DNA of 33,447 nt from an uncultured Bacteroidota bacterium (GCA_937862805.1 CALMDO010000279.1:1-33447); one strand, 5' to 3'; positions 10,101 to 18,928 are shown, numbered from the stretch's first letter. Translations and numbers: made by a program. Notes: generated by a model not told the origin, from the letters alone.

Positions 10101-10709
10101 GTATTGAAAATGATAACGGCCCTGAAACAAATCTGCAACCATCCGGACAATTTCCTGAAAAAAGGGAATGCACTCCCCGACAAATCTGGAAAGTCAATGA
10201 TGTTGATGGATATCCTGTCGCAGATCCGGGATGCCGGCGAAAAAACGCTGATCTTTACCCAGTACAGAGAAATGGGTGACATCCTGACTGAGATGGTCCG
10301 TAATACCTTTGGCATGGAGCCCCTCTTTCTTCATGGAGGAAGCAGCCGTTCGCAGCGGGATTTGATGGTTGAGGATTTCCAGACAAAACGAAACAAAGGG
10401 ATCTTCATTCTTTCGCTGAAAGCAGGCGGAACGGGATTAAACCTCACCGGGGCCAGTCATGTGGTCCACTATGATCTCTGGTGGAATCCGGCTGTAGAAG
10501 CCCAGGCCACCGATCGTGCATACCGTATCGGTCAATCGAGGAATGTCATGGTCAACCGTCTGATCACCCGGGGAACATTTGAGGAGAGGATCGATGAAAT
10601 GCTGAAAAGCAAAAAAACGCTTGCAAACCTCACAGTCGAAACCGGTGAAAAATGGATTGGTGAGCTATCAGACCAGGAGTTGAAGGAGATTTTCATGCTG
10701 ACATTTTGA
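7107..10709 (+). CDS. SWIM zinc-finger plus SNF2-family DEAD/DEAH helicase
   Basis: SWIM motif (CSCPDWAVPCKHLAA), Walker A-like DDMGLGKT, VVADEAQNIKN, MSGTPVENRLSEYRSIMDFLNPG, SLKAGGTGLNLTGASHVVHYDLWWNPAVEAQATDRAYRIGQ. Confidence 0.95.
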   Translation: MSYYDNWGYYRKKKSNKRAGQPDQRVRYGQTWWGEQWLNALAKIDYDNRIPRGRAYAGNGSVLETRIDANKIRSKVQGSRPSPYQISIDIPLFNQNQKGKLLEVIRQDPFILSKLLNRELPKELDRMASDHGIRLFPSSWKDFAMHCSCPDWAVPCKHLAAVIYVISREIDSNPFLVLKLHGLDLLEELKETDAGILDHEAEAIPSTETMMVDDVPALAQEPDFTLNALPDFSGIASDSKAILSLLPASPLFYPKDFRALMQSACKSLESGMRKHTPGALPENLADLASRISLFDDTMLLLNEDLTLESVLFSVEEDENKDVRIELGKLVTLLENLDSADLSNANRSLRGIEIHRQFASAIALTGSIIPQLITDMHGEMMIRWIPAVNDPSLRTLTNQVQAYANPGTVWIWSKREKKNAKYFPLEPEENSLQIISLFLGYYMKFFRKSTGVNETKQDKITDMFFEGKPVIFSEPDEKHTANSIQLWLKRLHIGNKKWTPLLHIDEQNSWFLIHFPVINRDEPLQPPVPLQDFLSKKIYETVRFDVLKDLTNLSDLFPDIAFYLQSRGKNPVRFSSVQFTDVFTRIIPMLRMLGMETMMPKALAKVLIPSLSLKLSAPAAGKNPSFINLDELLGFEYQVALGDLMLSPAEFSKLVGKLRGIVKIRDQYVLISNDSLTKLFEQLDHPARLNPHDLLKAALAEEYQGAKVELTPQVKKLIARMTSDDPVSLPRNLTATLRPYQLTGYRWMVRNSKIGFGSLIADDMGLGKTVQVIAALLKFKQEGLLSQHKALVIVPTTLLTNWEKEIEKFAPTLKPRVYHGTSRELDLRDCDLLLTTYGTVRSDLKKLKSLKWTAVVADEAQNIKNSRTDQTKAVKSLMAGFRIAMSGTPVENRLSEYRSIMDFLNPGYLGSEKKFDEEFAKPIQLNHDQKKVALFRKITAPFILRRMKTDKSIISDLPDKIENNHYCTLTGEQAAVYQNIVDNVLKEISGMEGVRRRGTVLKMITALKQICNHPDNFLKKGNALPDKSGKSMMLMDILSQIRDAGEKTLIFTQYREMGDILTEMVRNTFGMEPLFLHGGSSRSQRDLMVEDFQTKRNKGIFILSLKAGGTGLNLTGASHVVHYDLWWNPAVEAQATDRAYRIGQSRNVMVNRLITRGTFEERIDEMLKSKKTLANLTVETGEKWIGELSDQELKEIFMLTF

Positions 10710-10849
10710 ACATCCCTGTTCTAATTTGCAGTTCGACACTTCATTATTTCATGCATAACGATGTAACAAACGGCAATTATTTGTGCGATAACATGTGGCC
10801 GGATACAATTTTTCGTTCATTAAAATATAAGTTGAAAAATATTTATTAC

Positions 10850-10866
10850 AAGGAATAAAATTCCTT
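10850..10866. promoter_or_regulatory. Perfect 7-bp-arm palindrome upstream of the DUF4143 ATPase
   Basis: AAGGAAT-AAA-ATTCCTT, about 40 bp before ATG 10905. Confidence 0.45.
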
Positions 10867-10904
10867 AAATTTTACTAAATTTGAGGAGTTATAATCCTTA
10901 TATT

Positions 10905-12038
10905 ATGAACAAGTATATCGACAGGGCCATCCAGGATCTCCACCAGCACCTCCAGCCAGGGAAAGTGGTGATCATCCTGGGACCAAGGCGTACGGGTAAA
11001 ACCACCCTGGTACAACATTTCCTGGAGAACACAAAATACAAATGTCGTTCGGAAACAGGGGATAATATCCGGATCAATGAACTTTTTGAGACTGGGGATC
11101 TTACCCGGCTAAAGGAGTTCGCATCTGGATTTGAGCTGATTGTGATCGACGAGGCACAGAAAATAAAGAACATCGGGCAGGGCTTGAAAATACTAACAGA
11201 TTACACGGAAGACCTGCACCTGTTGGTCACCGGATCATCCTCATTTGAACTGCTTGGCCAGGTTGGTGAACCACTCACAGGTAGGAAAAAGACATTCACA
11301 CTCTACCCCATTTCACAAGCTGAACTTCTCTCTCAATTCAACAGGTATGATCTCAGAGAAAACATGGAATCCTTTCTTCTTTTCGGCGGATATCCGGAGG
11401 TCGTCACCGCGACTGACAAAACCGCCAAAATCGAAATCCTCAACGAAATCCTGAATGCTTATTTATTAAAGGATATTCTGGAAGTTGATCGTGTAAAAAA
11501 CTCGAAACTGCTGTTGAATTTGTTGCGTCTTCTGGCATTCCAGGTCGGCAACCTGGTATCCTTGTCAGAACTTTCCCGAACACTCCAGATTGATTATAAG
11601 ACTGTTGCGCGATACATTGATTTGTTTGAAAAATCCTTTGTATTGTTCAGTCTTGGCGGTTATAGCAGTAATCTGAGAAGTGAGATCAGCAAAAAAAATA
11701 AGTACTATTTTTATGATAACGGGATTCGAAATGCCATTATATCGAACTTTAATCCGATTGAAGTCCGCAACGACATTGGAAATCTGTGGGAAAATTTCCT
11801 GTTTATTGAACGCATGAAAAAAAGGGCGTACACAGGAATGCATGCAAATATATTTTTCTGGCGCACTTATGAACAAAAGGAAATCGATCTGATCGAAGAA
11901 CGCGACGGAAAATTATTTGGTTATGAATTCAAATGGGGCACAAAAACGGTTAAAACTCCGCGTAAATGGGCTGAGGAGTACCCTGATGCAGAATTTTCAG
12001 TGATTAACCAGGAGAATTACCTGGACTTTATAACATGA
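10905..12038 (+). CDS. AAA+ ATPase with DUF4143 C-terminal domain
   Basis: Walker A (ILGPRRTGKTTL), LIVIDEAQKI, LLVTGSSSFELL, FLLFGGYPEVV, and C-terminal nuclease-like FFWRTYEQKEIDLIEERDGKLFGYEFKWG. Confidence 0.9.
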   Translation: MNKYIDRAIQDLHQHLQPGKVVIILGPRRTGKTTLVQHFLENTKYKCRSETGDNIRINELFETGDLTRLKEFASGFELIVIDEAQKIKNIGQGLKILTDYTEDLHLLVTGSSSFELLGQVGEPLTGRKKTFTLYPISQAELLSQFNRYDLRENMESFLLFGGYPEVVTATDKTAKIEILNEILNAYLLKDILEVDRVKNSKLLLNLLRLLAFQVGNLVSLSELSRTLQIDYKTVARYIDLFEKSFVLFSLGGYSSNLRSEISKKNKYYFYDNGIRNAIISNFNPIEVRNDIGNLWENFLFIERMKKRAYTGMHANIFFWRTYEQKEIDLIEERDGKLFGYEFKWGTKTVKTPRKWAEEYPDAEFSVINQENYLDFIT

Positions 12039-12180
12039 TATGCGGGATGATATTTATATATCTATAATATTCACATATAATAACAATGACAAGGGTTACA
12101 AGATTTTTTTCAAATAGAAAATGGATGATTTTTCAATGATTTTTCTGTCATTTTTTGTACCCTATTTGTACCTCATAATC

Positions 12181-12228
12181 GTAACTATCTGATATACAGA
12201 TATAGTTACTTTCTGTATCGGAAAGTAA
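12181..12228. promoter_or_regulatory. Two overlapping inverted repeats upstream of hipB (candidate operators)
   Basis: GTAACTAT(12181-12188)...ATAGTTAC(12202-12209) and TTACTTTC(12206-12213)...GAAAGTAA(12221-12228). Confidence 0.55.
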
Positions 12229-12318
12229 GCTTATTACTATTCTTATGAATCCTTTAGTAATCATTATAAGCCACTAATTGGTATGGTTACACGAACACCT
12301 TCAGCAAATTGGTATAGC

Positions 12319-12639
12319 ATGAGTGATCCGGCTATTGTTTCCGATCCTTGTCAGACACTTAAACAGTTACGGTTGCAGCAAAATCTGACACAGGAGCAAT
12401 TAGCCGAAAAAGCAGGTCTTTCACGCTCGGCCATCAGTAAAATCGAACCGGGTAAAGTTTCTGTTTCACTGATTAGGGTAATTCAGGTACTCCGGGCTTT
12501 GCAAAAATTTCATATACTCGACAGTTGGAAAGTGGCATCTGCCATCAGCCCGATTGCAGTGGCAAAACTCGCTGCCAAAGGCAGGCTGAGGGCTTCAGGT
12601 AAGGGTATCCGGAAAAATAAGGAGGGGGACGAATGGTAG
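12319..12639 (+). CDS. hipB: HipB-like XRE-family antitoxin/regulator
   Basis: HTH LKQLRLQQNLTQEQLAEKAGLSRSAISKIEPGKVSVSLIRVIQVLRAL; overlaps the hipA-like ORF. The ORF can start at 12283. Confidence 0.75.
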   Translation: MSDPAIVSDPCQTLKQLRLQQNLTQEQLAEKAGLSRSAISKIEPGKVSVSLIRVIQVLRALQKFHILDSWKVASAISPIAVAKLAAKGRLRASGKGIRKNKEGDEW

Positions 12640-13643
12640 AGGTCGCCAGAGTTTTTCTTTGGGAGATCTATGTCGGTGCAGTGTTTTGGGATCAAACCAA
12701 CCGCATTGCCAGCTTCGCGTTCGATCCGGGGTTCTTCCGCTATTCCTGGGATATAGCACCCCTGACGATGTCATTGTCCGAATCCGGGGAAGGCCGCATC
12801 TACAGTTTTCCCGGCATTCCTGCTGACATGCTGTGTTATATTGGTAAACACGGTATGGGCGCCCTGGAGTTTCGCCCGGCTACCCGTATTGAAAGAGGAT
12901 CTTCCAATGTTCTTGAAATTTCGGAGCTTGTTGACCTGGCTCAGCAAGCGGTAAACAGAAGAGGTCAATTAAGCGCTGATATTTCAGAAGATCAAAAGCA
13001 GGCCCTGCTCGTTATCATCAGGTTAGGCACCTCGGCTGGAGGTGCCCGTGCTAAAGCGGTAATTGCAATCAAAAGGCATGGTGCTGTCAGGTCTGGCCAG
13101 TTGGACGTTCCTGAAGGATATTCCCATTGGCTTATCAAGCTTGATGGCGTCACCGATGCGCAACTGGGTGATCCCAAAGGGTATGGCCGTATTGAGAATG
13201 TCTATCACTTGATGGCTGAGGATTGTGGAATCTCAATGACTGAGTGCAGGCTGCCTTACCCCGATGCCGATCAACTTTACAGACGAATGGTATTCAATGT
13301 AATAGGAGTAAACAATGATGATCACACAAAAAACATTTCATTTCTGATGGATAAGTCAGGTCAATGGCGGCTGGCACCTGCCTACGATATGACCTATACT
13401 TTTAAGCCATCTCATAAATATCTTGCACAGCATCAACTTTCTATAAATGGGAAGCGATCCGGAATAAATTATACCGATTTGATCCTGGTTGCTGAACGGA
13501 TGAACATCAGGAAGCCCGGCGAAATTATTGGCCAGATCACGGATGTGATTAGAAATTGGCCGAGATATGCTTCTTCTGCCGGTATCCCCGATAGTCAGAT
13601 AAAATCTATTGGCAAAACCCATCTTACCCGGTTTCCTGATTGA
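12633..13643 (+). CDS. hipA: HipA-like kinase, apparently internally deleted
   Basis: TSAGGARAKAVIA, HWLIKLDGV, GYGRIENVYHLMAEDCGISMTECRL, NNDDHTKNISFLMDKSGQWRLAPAYDMTY, QLSINGKRSG. Two expected family segments are missing. Confidence 0.8.
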   Translation: MVEVARVFLWEIYVGAVFWDQTNRIASFAFDPGFFRYSWDIAPLTMSLSESGEGRIYSFPGIPADMLCYIGKHGMGALEFRPATRIERGSSNVLEISELVDLAQQAVNRRGQLSADISEDQKQALLVIIRLGTSAGGARAKAVIAIKRHGAVRSGQLDVPEGYSHWLIKLDGVTDAQLGDPKGYGRIENVYHLMAEDCGISMTECRLPYPDADQLYRRMVFNVIGVNNDDHTKNISFLMDKSGQWRLAPAYDMTYTFKPSHKYLAQHQLSINGKRSGINYTDLILVAERMNIRKPGEIIGQITDVIRNWPRYASSAGIPDSQIKSIGKTHLTRFPD

Positions 13644-13690
13644 TGAACTGGCCGATGGCAAGAAGAAATGTGAACTAAACTTTTCTATTT

Positions 13691-14023
13691 ATGCAATTCA
13701 TCCAACACCTCGACGGCAACGTAATCGTCTGCGATACCGAAGGGATCATCATCTACATGAATGAAGCGGCGATCAGGAATTACGCCAAAGACGGCGGCGC
13801 GGCGCTCATTGGGAAAAACCTGATGGATTGCCATGGTGCGCAATCCCGGGAAAAGATCCAGGAGATCATTCGTACCCGCTGCAACAACGTTTATACAATT
13901 GAAAAAAACGGTAGAAAAAAACTGATCTACCAGTCGCCTTGGATCGAGGGTGATGAACTCAAAGGCATCATCGAACTTTCGCTGGTGATTCCTTTCGACA
14001 TGCCTCACTACAACCGGTCTTGA
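13691..14023 (+). CDS. Small single-PAS-domain protein
   Basis: DGNVIVCDTEGIIIYMNEAAIRNYAKDGGAALIGKNLMDCH is PAS-like. Confidence 0.65.
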   Translation: MQFIQHLDGNVIVCDTEGIIIYMNEAAIRNYAKDGGAALIGKNLMDCHGAQSREKIQEIIRTRCNNVYTIEKNGRKKLIYQSPWIEGDELKGIIELSLVIPFDMPHYNRS

Positions 14024-14088
14024 TCTACCCCACTGGTTTAATTTTTATGGAGCGTTCGGCATTCAAGCTGTTTATCCCCGATGCAGGG

Positions 14089-16233
14089 TTATCGTGCGCT
14101 CACCACAAACTTCCTCATGCAGTTACCTTCACTGGTGTTTACCTTCAAAAAATACATACCGGGGGAGAGGCGGCTCACGTCGAGATCAGTAGTAACATCA
14201 TGCAAAGAGTGGCTGAGGAGGATGTTGGAGCTGAGGTCGAGGATGTCGATGTGGCTTTGGAGGCTGTTGACGGAGGCTGGGATGCTGACATGCAAGACGT
14301 CTGTGGCGGGATTTGGAAACAGGGTGATCTGATGACGGATGTCATTTTCGGGTGTGCCTACGTTGCTGGAATAGGAGGCCTCCCAGCCCTGACCGCGAAT
14401 AGTTTGGTTGGTAGTAAACATCACGAGCATTTGTCCGGATGTTGAGGTGACAGGGGGCGGCAGTATGGTATACTTACCAGAATACTGGCCGAGGAGATCA
14501 CCGGTAAGGTCATCGTAAACGCTGACCTTATCATTGCCGGCTTCAGTGTCGAAACTGTTGAAAATCAGGGTAACGCGTGTAGCACCGGGAGGATTGATCC
14601 TCCACTTGCAGTTGGTGGCGTCGTGGTACTGAAACATGCCGCTTCCGTCGGTGAAATTCCCGGCGGCCTCGGTCAGGATCGTGGTTCCGTTACAAAAATC
14701 AATATAGTCTGATGTATATTCGGCAAGGAATCCCTGAGCACCCCTACCACTCCCCGAACTAAACGTCACGAGCATGATGGGACCGGTGGAGGTGACACTG
14801 TCGGGAAGGGTGCTTCCTGAATACTGAGCCAGCAGGGGATCTGAAGTGGCTGATCCGTCGTAGATCTTCACAAAATCGTCGGAATTGGTGGCAAAGCGTA
14901 AAAAAGTGAGGGTGATGTTCTTGTCGCCGTCAGTTGCCGTGATGAGCCAGCTGCAGTCTGAACCCGGGGGATAGTCAGCCTTTGGGCCGCTTCCGTCCTC
15001 AATGCTGCCGCCGTACGAAGTTGAAACTGTGTCGGCGCCTGCACAGTAGGTCGGGTACGAGGCCACATCGGGCTGAATGTTGATAGTAGCGGACTGATTG
15101 CCGGTAAAGGTGTAAGTTCCGGGGTTCAGGTTATGCAGGTAAAAATATCCGTTAAATGTTCCACCCCATCCCCAGTTCATGTGAAAATAATTGTCGCCCT
15201 GATATCCATCACAAACCCAGGCATGCCCGCCTGAAGGACCATCTCCGTTGTACTCTATCGGCTTTGAAGCATCCAGATTGGCTTTAAGCAGTGAAACCCA
15301 GTCAGAGGTTGAATATTCATAGCGGTTCAGGTACTGCGCAGAGGGGGAATATCCGAAGTAATTCACCAGAGCTGGTGCAACGTTGCTCGTAAACGCCCAG
15401 GAAATATTGGGACCGTAAACCATGTCCAGCGATATCCCGGTATGGTAGCAAAGAATAGCCACGGGGTCCGACTCGACGTTCAGACTCTGTTTCATCCCGT
15501 TCCAGTCATACGTTGTCGCACCGAAATCAGCGCACAGACTGCCATACACCGGCGCTGCATTATCACAATGAGACCCCTGCCCCGTCTCAGGATATCTCCA
15601 ATAATGCATGATCATGCTCATGGCCGTAGCCACGCATCCCACCAGCACATGTCCGCCCCAACACCCGGTATCGGCCGGACAAAGTGCATTATACGGTAAG
15701 TACTGGTGCCATATATCGCCGATCAGGGGTTGAACTTCAGTCGGGGTTTTGTCGGAGAAGATTTGAGGAGAAATTTTAGAGGGATCATTGCTGCCATCTT
15801 TCTCTTCCCGCGATTCCATACCGAGCAATCCGGCCCACGCGCGGGAAATAGTCGCATCGGCTGGCAGATGGTTTTCCCTCACATGCCTGATCTGGTTCAC
15901 ATATTGTTCCATCCAGAAGCTGAATTCGGGAGAGAGATTCTCGCGGGAATACGCACTTTCATAGGAGTATCCCAGCACAGGATACACGGCATCATCCGCA
16001 GACACAATCACAAATCCTGTTCCTGAAAAATTGAATACATAATAATCCGGAGATTTTGCTTCCCCAACAGTGAATTCCGAAATAATTGAAGCATTTTCGT
16101 GAGCCGGCAAGTGGTACATGCTGCAATTCCGACTGAAAAATTCCCGACCGGCGATCCTCGCGCGATCAATCCCGACAGTCTCCGAAAAGCCGGAAAAAGA
16201 AAAAAAAGCGGACACAATCGTTAAAAAAAACAC
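14089..16233 (-). CDS. Secreted C10-family (streptopain-like) cysteine peptidase with two CUB-like domains and a T9SS sorting domain
   Basis: Catalytic-region motifs GCVATAMSMIMHYW and GGHAWVCDGYQGDNYFHMNWGWGG; two CUB-like repeats; C-terminal HQITLFPNPATDVLHVSI...LSPGMYFLKVNTSEGNCMRKFVV. Confidence 0.9.
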   Translation of the reverse strand: MFFLTIVSAFFSFSGFSETVGIDRARIAGREFFSRNCSMYHLPAHENASIISEFTVGEAKSPDYYVFNFSGTGFVIVSADDAVYPVLGYSYESAYSRENLSPEFSFWMEQYVNQIRHVRENHLPADATISRAWAGLLGMESREEKDGSNDPSKISPQIFSDKTPTEVQPLIGDIWHQYLPYNALCPADTGCWGGHVLVGCVATAMSMIMHYWRYPETGQGSHCDNAAPVYGSLCADFGATTYDWNGMKQSLNVESDPVAILCYHTGISLDMVYGPNISWAFTSNVAPALVNYFGYSPSAQYLNRYEYSTSDWVSLLKANLDASKPIEYNGDGPSGGHAWVCDGYQGDNYFHMNWGWGGTFNGYFYLHNLNPGTYTFTGNQSATINIQPDVASYPTYCAGADTVSTSYGGSIEDGSGPKADYPPGSDCSWLITATDGDKNITLTFLRFATNSDDFVKIYDGSATSDPLLAQYSGSTLPDSVTSTGPIMLVTFSSGSGRGAQGFLAEYTSDYIDFCNGTTILTEAAGNFTDGSGMFQYHDATNCKWRINPPGATRVTLIFNSFDTEAGNDKVSVYDDLTGDLLGQYSGKYTILPPPVTSTSGQMLVMFTTNQTIRGQGWEASYSSNVGTPENDIRHQITLFPNPATDVLHVSIPASVNSLQSHIDILDLSSNILLSHSLHDVTTDLDVSRLSPGMYFLKVNTSEGNCMRKFVVSAR

Positions 16234-16333
16234 ACAGCGTTTTATAAGTGGAAGTTTTACAAGTAAATATAGATTTTATGGCAGTAATTGAAGCATAAAT
16301 GTACGAAAAACTGGTAGCTGAAAGCTGGCTTCC

Positions 16334-17371
16334 CTAAAAGTATTTCGATTTGAACTTAAGTGCGACATTGACCAGCGCAATTAGCACAGGAACCTCTACC
16401 AGTGGACCGATGACGGCTGCAAAGGCCTCCCCCGAATTGATCCCGAAGACCGCTATGGCAACAGCGATTGCCAACTCGAAGTTATTGCTGGCAGCCGTGA
16501 ATGAAAGGGTCGCTGACTGCTCATAGGTCGCCCCCACCTTCCGGCTCATGAAAAATGAAAGCAGGAACATAATGATGAAATAAATCGTCAGAGGAATGGC
16601 AATGCGGATCACATCAAGCGGGATCTTCACGATGTATTCGCCCTTAAGCGAAAACATGACGAGAATAGTGAAAAGCAATGCAATAAGCGTCAGCGGGCTG
16701 ATCTTGGGAATAAACCGGGAGTGGTACCATTCCTTGCTTTTGACCCTGATCAGGAGGAAACGGGTCAGAAATCCTGCAATAAAAGGAATCCCCAGATAGA
16801 TGAATACGCTTTTTGCGATCTGGCCGATCGTGATAGCCTCTACTGCACTGTTTGTGGGAAGGCCAAACCAGGCCGGAAAGACAGCGATAAAAAGATAAGC
16901 ATATACCGAGAAGAGCAAAACCTGAAAAATGGAGTTGAAAGCGACCAATCCTGCACAATACTCCGTGTCGCCTTTGGCGAGCTCATTCCAGACGATCACC
17001 ATGGCAATGCAACGGGCAAGACCGATGAGGATCAACCCATACATGTAATCAATGTTAAACTGCAGGAAAATGATGGCAAGAAGGAACATCAGAACCGGAC
17101 CAATGATCCAGTTCTGGACCAATGATAAACCCAGCACTTTCGTGTTTTTGAATACACCGCCAAGCTCTTCATACCTGACTTTTGCCAGGGGCGGGTACAT
17201 CATCACGATCAATCCGATGGCAATCGGAATATTGGTAGTGCCGGATGACATCGAATTCCAGAAGTCTGCAATGCCGGGAAATAGCCATCCCCAAACGACA
17301 CCGACTGCCATGGCCAGGAAGATCCACAGAGTTAGATAACTGTCAAGAAATTTTAATCTCGTTTTCATCAT
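16334..17371 (-). CDS. acr3: ACR3-family arsenite efflux transporter
   Basis: [114 protein letters not shown]. Confidence 0.93.
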   Translation of the reverse strand: MMKTRLKFLDSYLTLWIFLAMAVGVVWGWLFPGIADFWNSMSSGTTNIPIAIGLIVMMYPPLAKVRYEELGGVFKNTKVLGLSLVQNWIIGPVLMFLLAIIFLQFNIDYMYGLILIGLARCIAMVIVWNELAKGDTEYCAGLVAFNSIFQVLLFSVYAYLFIAVFPAWFGLPTNSAVEAITIGQIAKSVFIYLGIPFIAGFLTRFLLIRVKSKEWYHSRFIPKISPLTLIALLFTILVMFSLKGEYIVKIPLDVIRIAIPLTIYFIIMFLLSFFMSRKVGATYEQSATLSFTAASNNFELAIAVAIAVFGINSGEAFAAVIGPLVEVPVLIALVNVALKFKSKYF

Positions 17372-17386
17372 GTTGAAAATTTAAGA

Positions 17387-17519
17387 TTGAATCCACTCCG
17401 AAAAACCTTCCAGGTTTGAATTCAATAAATAGATTTTTTGTTATCTTAATGTAAACATGTTCATTAGCAAAAACCTGGAAGGTTTGAACCGTCGGGAAGG
17501 TTTTTCGGAGGGGATTCAA
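17387..17519. repeat. Long inverted repeat between hgcB and acr3
   Basis: 25-nt arms 17387-17411 and 17495-17519 with one mismatch; inner hairpin-prone AAACCT-TCC-AGGTTT (17403-17417) and AAACCT-GGA-AGGTTT (17471-17485). Confidence 0.8.
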
Positions 17520-17586
17520 GATTAGTTAACTTCCCGGTGGACGGGTACTTTTTTGACATTTCACGCTTCATTTTCAAATCTTCAGA

Positions 17587-17883
17587 TCAGCAACAGGATG
17601 AGTTCGTACTGCAATCACAGGTCGGTTCTGTTCCCCGCAGCAATCCGTTGATGATACCGGCAGCACAACCCACTCCCGATTTGACTTTAACAGCCCCCTG
17701 CGGGCAATTCATTTCACAAGCGCCGCACTCCATGCAAAGATCCCTGTTCATGATATAGGCCCGTTTGTCTCTGAAACCGAAAACACCGTGCGGACAAACA
17801 TTGAGACACATTTTACATCCGTTGCACAACCGGTCATCGAGTTCCAATGTTACGACATCCGGTAAATATACAAAACCGTTCAT
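17587..17883 (-). CDS. hgcB: HgcB, ferredoxin-like mercury methylation protein
   Basis: Two 4Fe-4S motifs (CNGCKMCLNVCP; CMECGACEMNCP), GVGCAAGIINGLL, C-terminal CC; directly follows hgcA. Confidence 0.93.
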   Translation of the reverse strand: MNGFVYLPDVVTLELDDRLCNGCKMCLNVCPHGVFGFRDKRAYIMNRDLCMECGACEMNCPQGAVKVKSGVGCAAGIINGLLRGTEPTCDCSTNSSCC

Positions 17884-17887
17884 TTTG

Positions 17888-18925
17888 CTATAAGGTTAAA
17901 AATCTTGAAATAATCCAGGTAATCAGGCCAAGGCTGGCCAGAACAATCTGGACCGGCAACATGACTTTCATTTCTTTCTGAACACCAGAAAGCGATGTAA
18001 AGGTTGACGATCCTGTAAAATTCATCGCCATGAACGACGACACCACGGGGACTAACAGGAACCAGGAGGCGATTTCGATCAGGTTTGTCCCCATCATCCC
18101 CGAAAGAAAAAGGATCAGGGCTGCTATGATTCCCATCGACAGTCCTTTCAGGGAGAATCTGCGGAAGGGAATCCAGGGCAACAATGCCGGGGTTACGGCA
18201 CATCCGGTCAAATAAGCGGCAAAAAGATTCACGACAACTTTCCAACCCTGCTCAACAGACAGGCCGGCAGAATATCCCACCCTGGAAATGCCCGACAGGA
18301 TGAAGAACAATGCAGGGATCAGGATCAAATAATACTTTCCGTAAAAGATATCAACCGGAATCAGTTTCAGCCTTTCCTTAAACGGAAATGTCACGGTCCG
18401 CATTGCGTCGGTCGCCTTCATACCAGCTTCAAGAAAGGCTATGATATCTGATGCTCTGACCGGTCCATAGGTTACCGAAAACCCGGTCATCTTTTTAACC
18501 TCGTGAGCCGAAACGCCTGTCGCACTAAGTTGCGGCAGTATGATCCGGTGGTGGTCAACCACCTGTTCAAGTTGATGAATCCTGATCCGGCGAACCACTT
18601 CTTTTGTGCTGAAATTTTTCTTTCCGGCTGCGCACCAAACATTGATGCCTTTGGTGTCGATCACCAGTATCCAGGCATTCAGTCCGTCCAAAGCCCTGCG
18701 CAAGTGATCGAAGCTCAGTTTGTAGTTTGCCGAAACAAAGACATGCGACTGCCTGTCGGGCGATCCCACCGCGTAAATGCCCGGTTTCACCTTGTAATTC
18801 ATCCGGCCTATAGCCCATCTGACCTTGATGGTTTCGAGTCGGTCACGGGTGCTCCATTCGGTTGCCACTAACGGAATAGTCATAACACCGATATCCAGGT
18901 TTCCTTTGATAAAGTCCGATTTCAT
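17888..18925 (-). CDS. hgcA: HgcA, corrinoid mercury methylation protein
   Basis: Diagnostic cap-helix motif NVWCAAGK (GINVWCAAGKKNF), GPVRASDI, and a C-terminal multi-helix membrane domain. Confidence 0.95.
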   Translation of the reverse strand: MKSDFIKGNLDIGVMTIPLVATEWSTRDRLETIKVRWAIGRMNYKVKPGIYAVGSPDRQSHVFVSANYKLSFDHLRRALDGLNAWILVIDTKGINVWCAAGKKNFSTKEVVRRIRIHQLEQVVDHHRIILPQLSATGVSAHEVKKMTGFSVTYGPVRASDIIAFLEAGMKATDAMRTVTFPFKERLKLIPVDIFYGKYYLILIPALFFILSGISRVGYSAGLSVEQGWKVVVNLFAAYLTGCAVTPALLPWIPFRRFSLKGLSMGIIAALILFLSGMMGTNLIEIASWFLLVPVVSSFMAMNFTGSSTFTSLSGVQKEMKVMLPVQIVLASLGLITWIISRFLTL

Positions 18926-18928
18926 AGT

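Noticed and set aside
8130-10315. Several 60-136-aa minus-strand ORFs inside the SNF2 helicase gene
   Set aside because: Antisense shadows of a strongly supported 1200-aa gene.
10876-10883. TAAATTTG as the promoter -7 box of the DUF4143 ATPase
   Set aside because: Too close to the GAGGAG ribosome-binding site and ATG 10905, and no TTTG box at suitable spacing.
14020-14445. 141-aa plus-strand ORF overlapping the C10 peptidase 3' end
   Set aside because: Antisense to the T9SS sorting domain and second CUB-like region; no recognisable domain.
17888-18925. Calling the corrinoid protein an acetyl-CoA pathway CdhD/CFeSP homolog
   Set aside because: It has the HgcA cap-helix motif NVWCAAGK, a C-terminal membrane domain and an adjacent HgcB; no other CODH/ACS genes are present.
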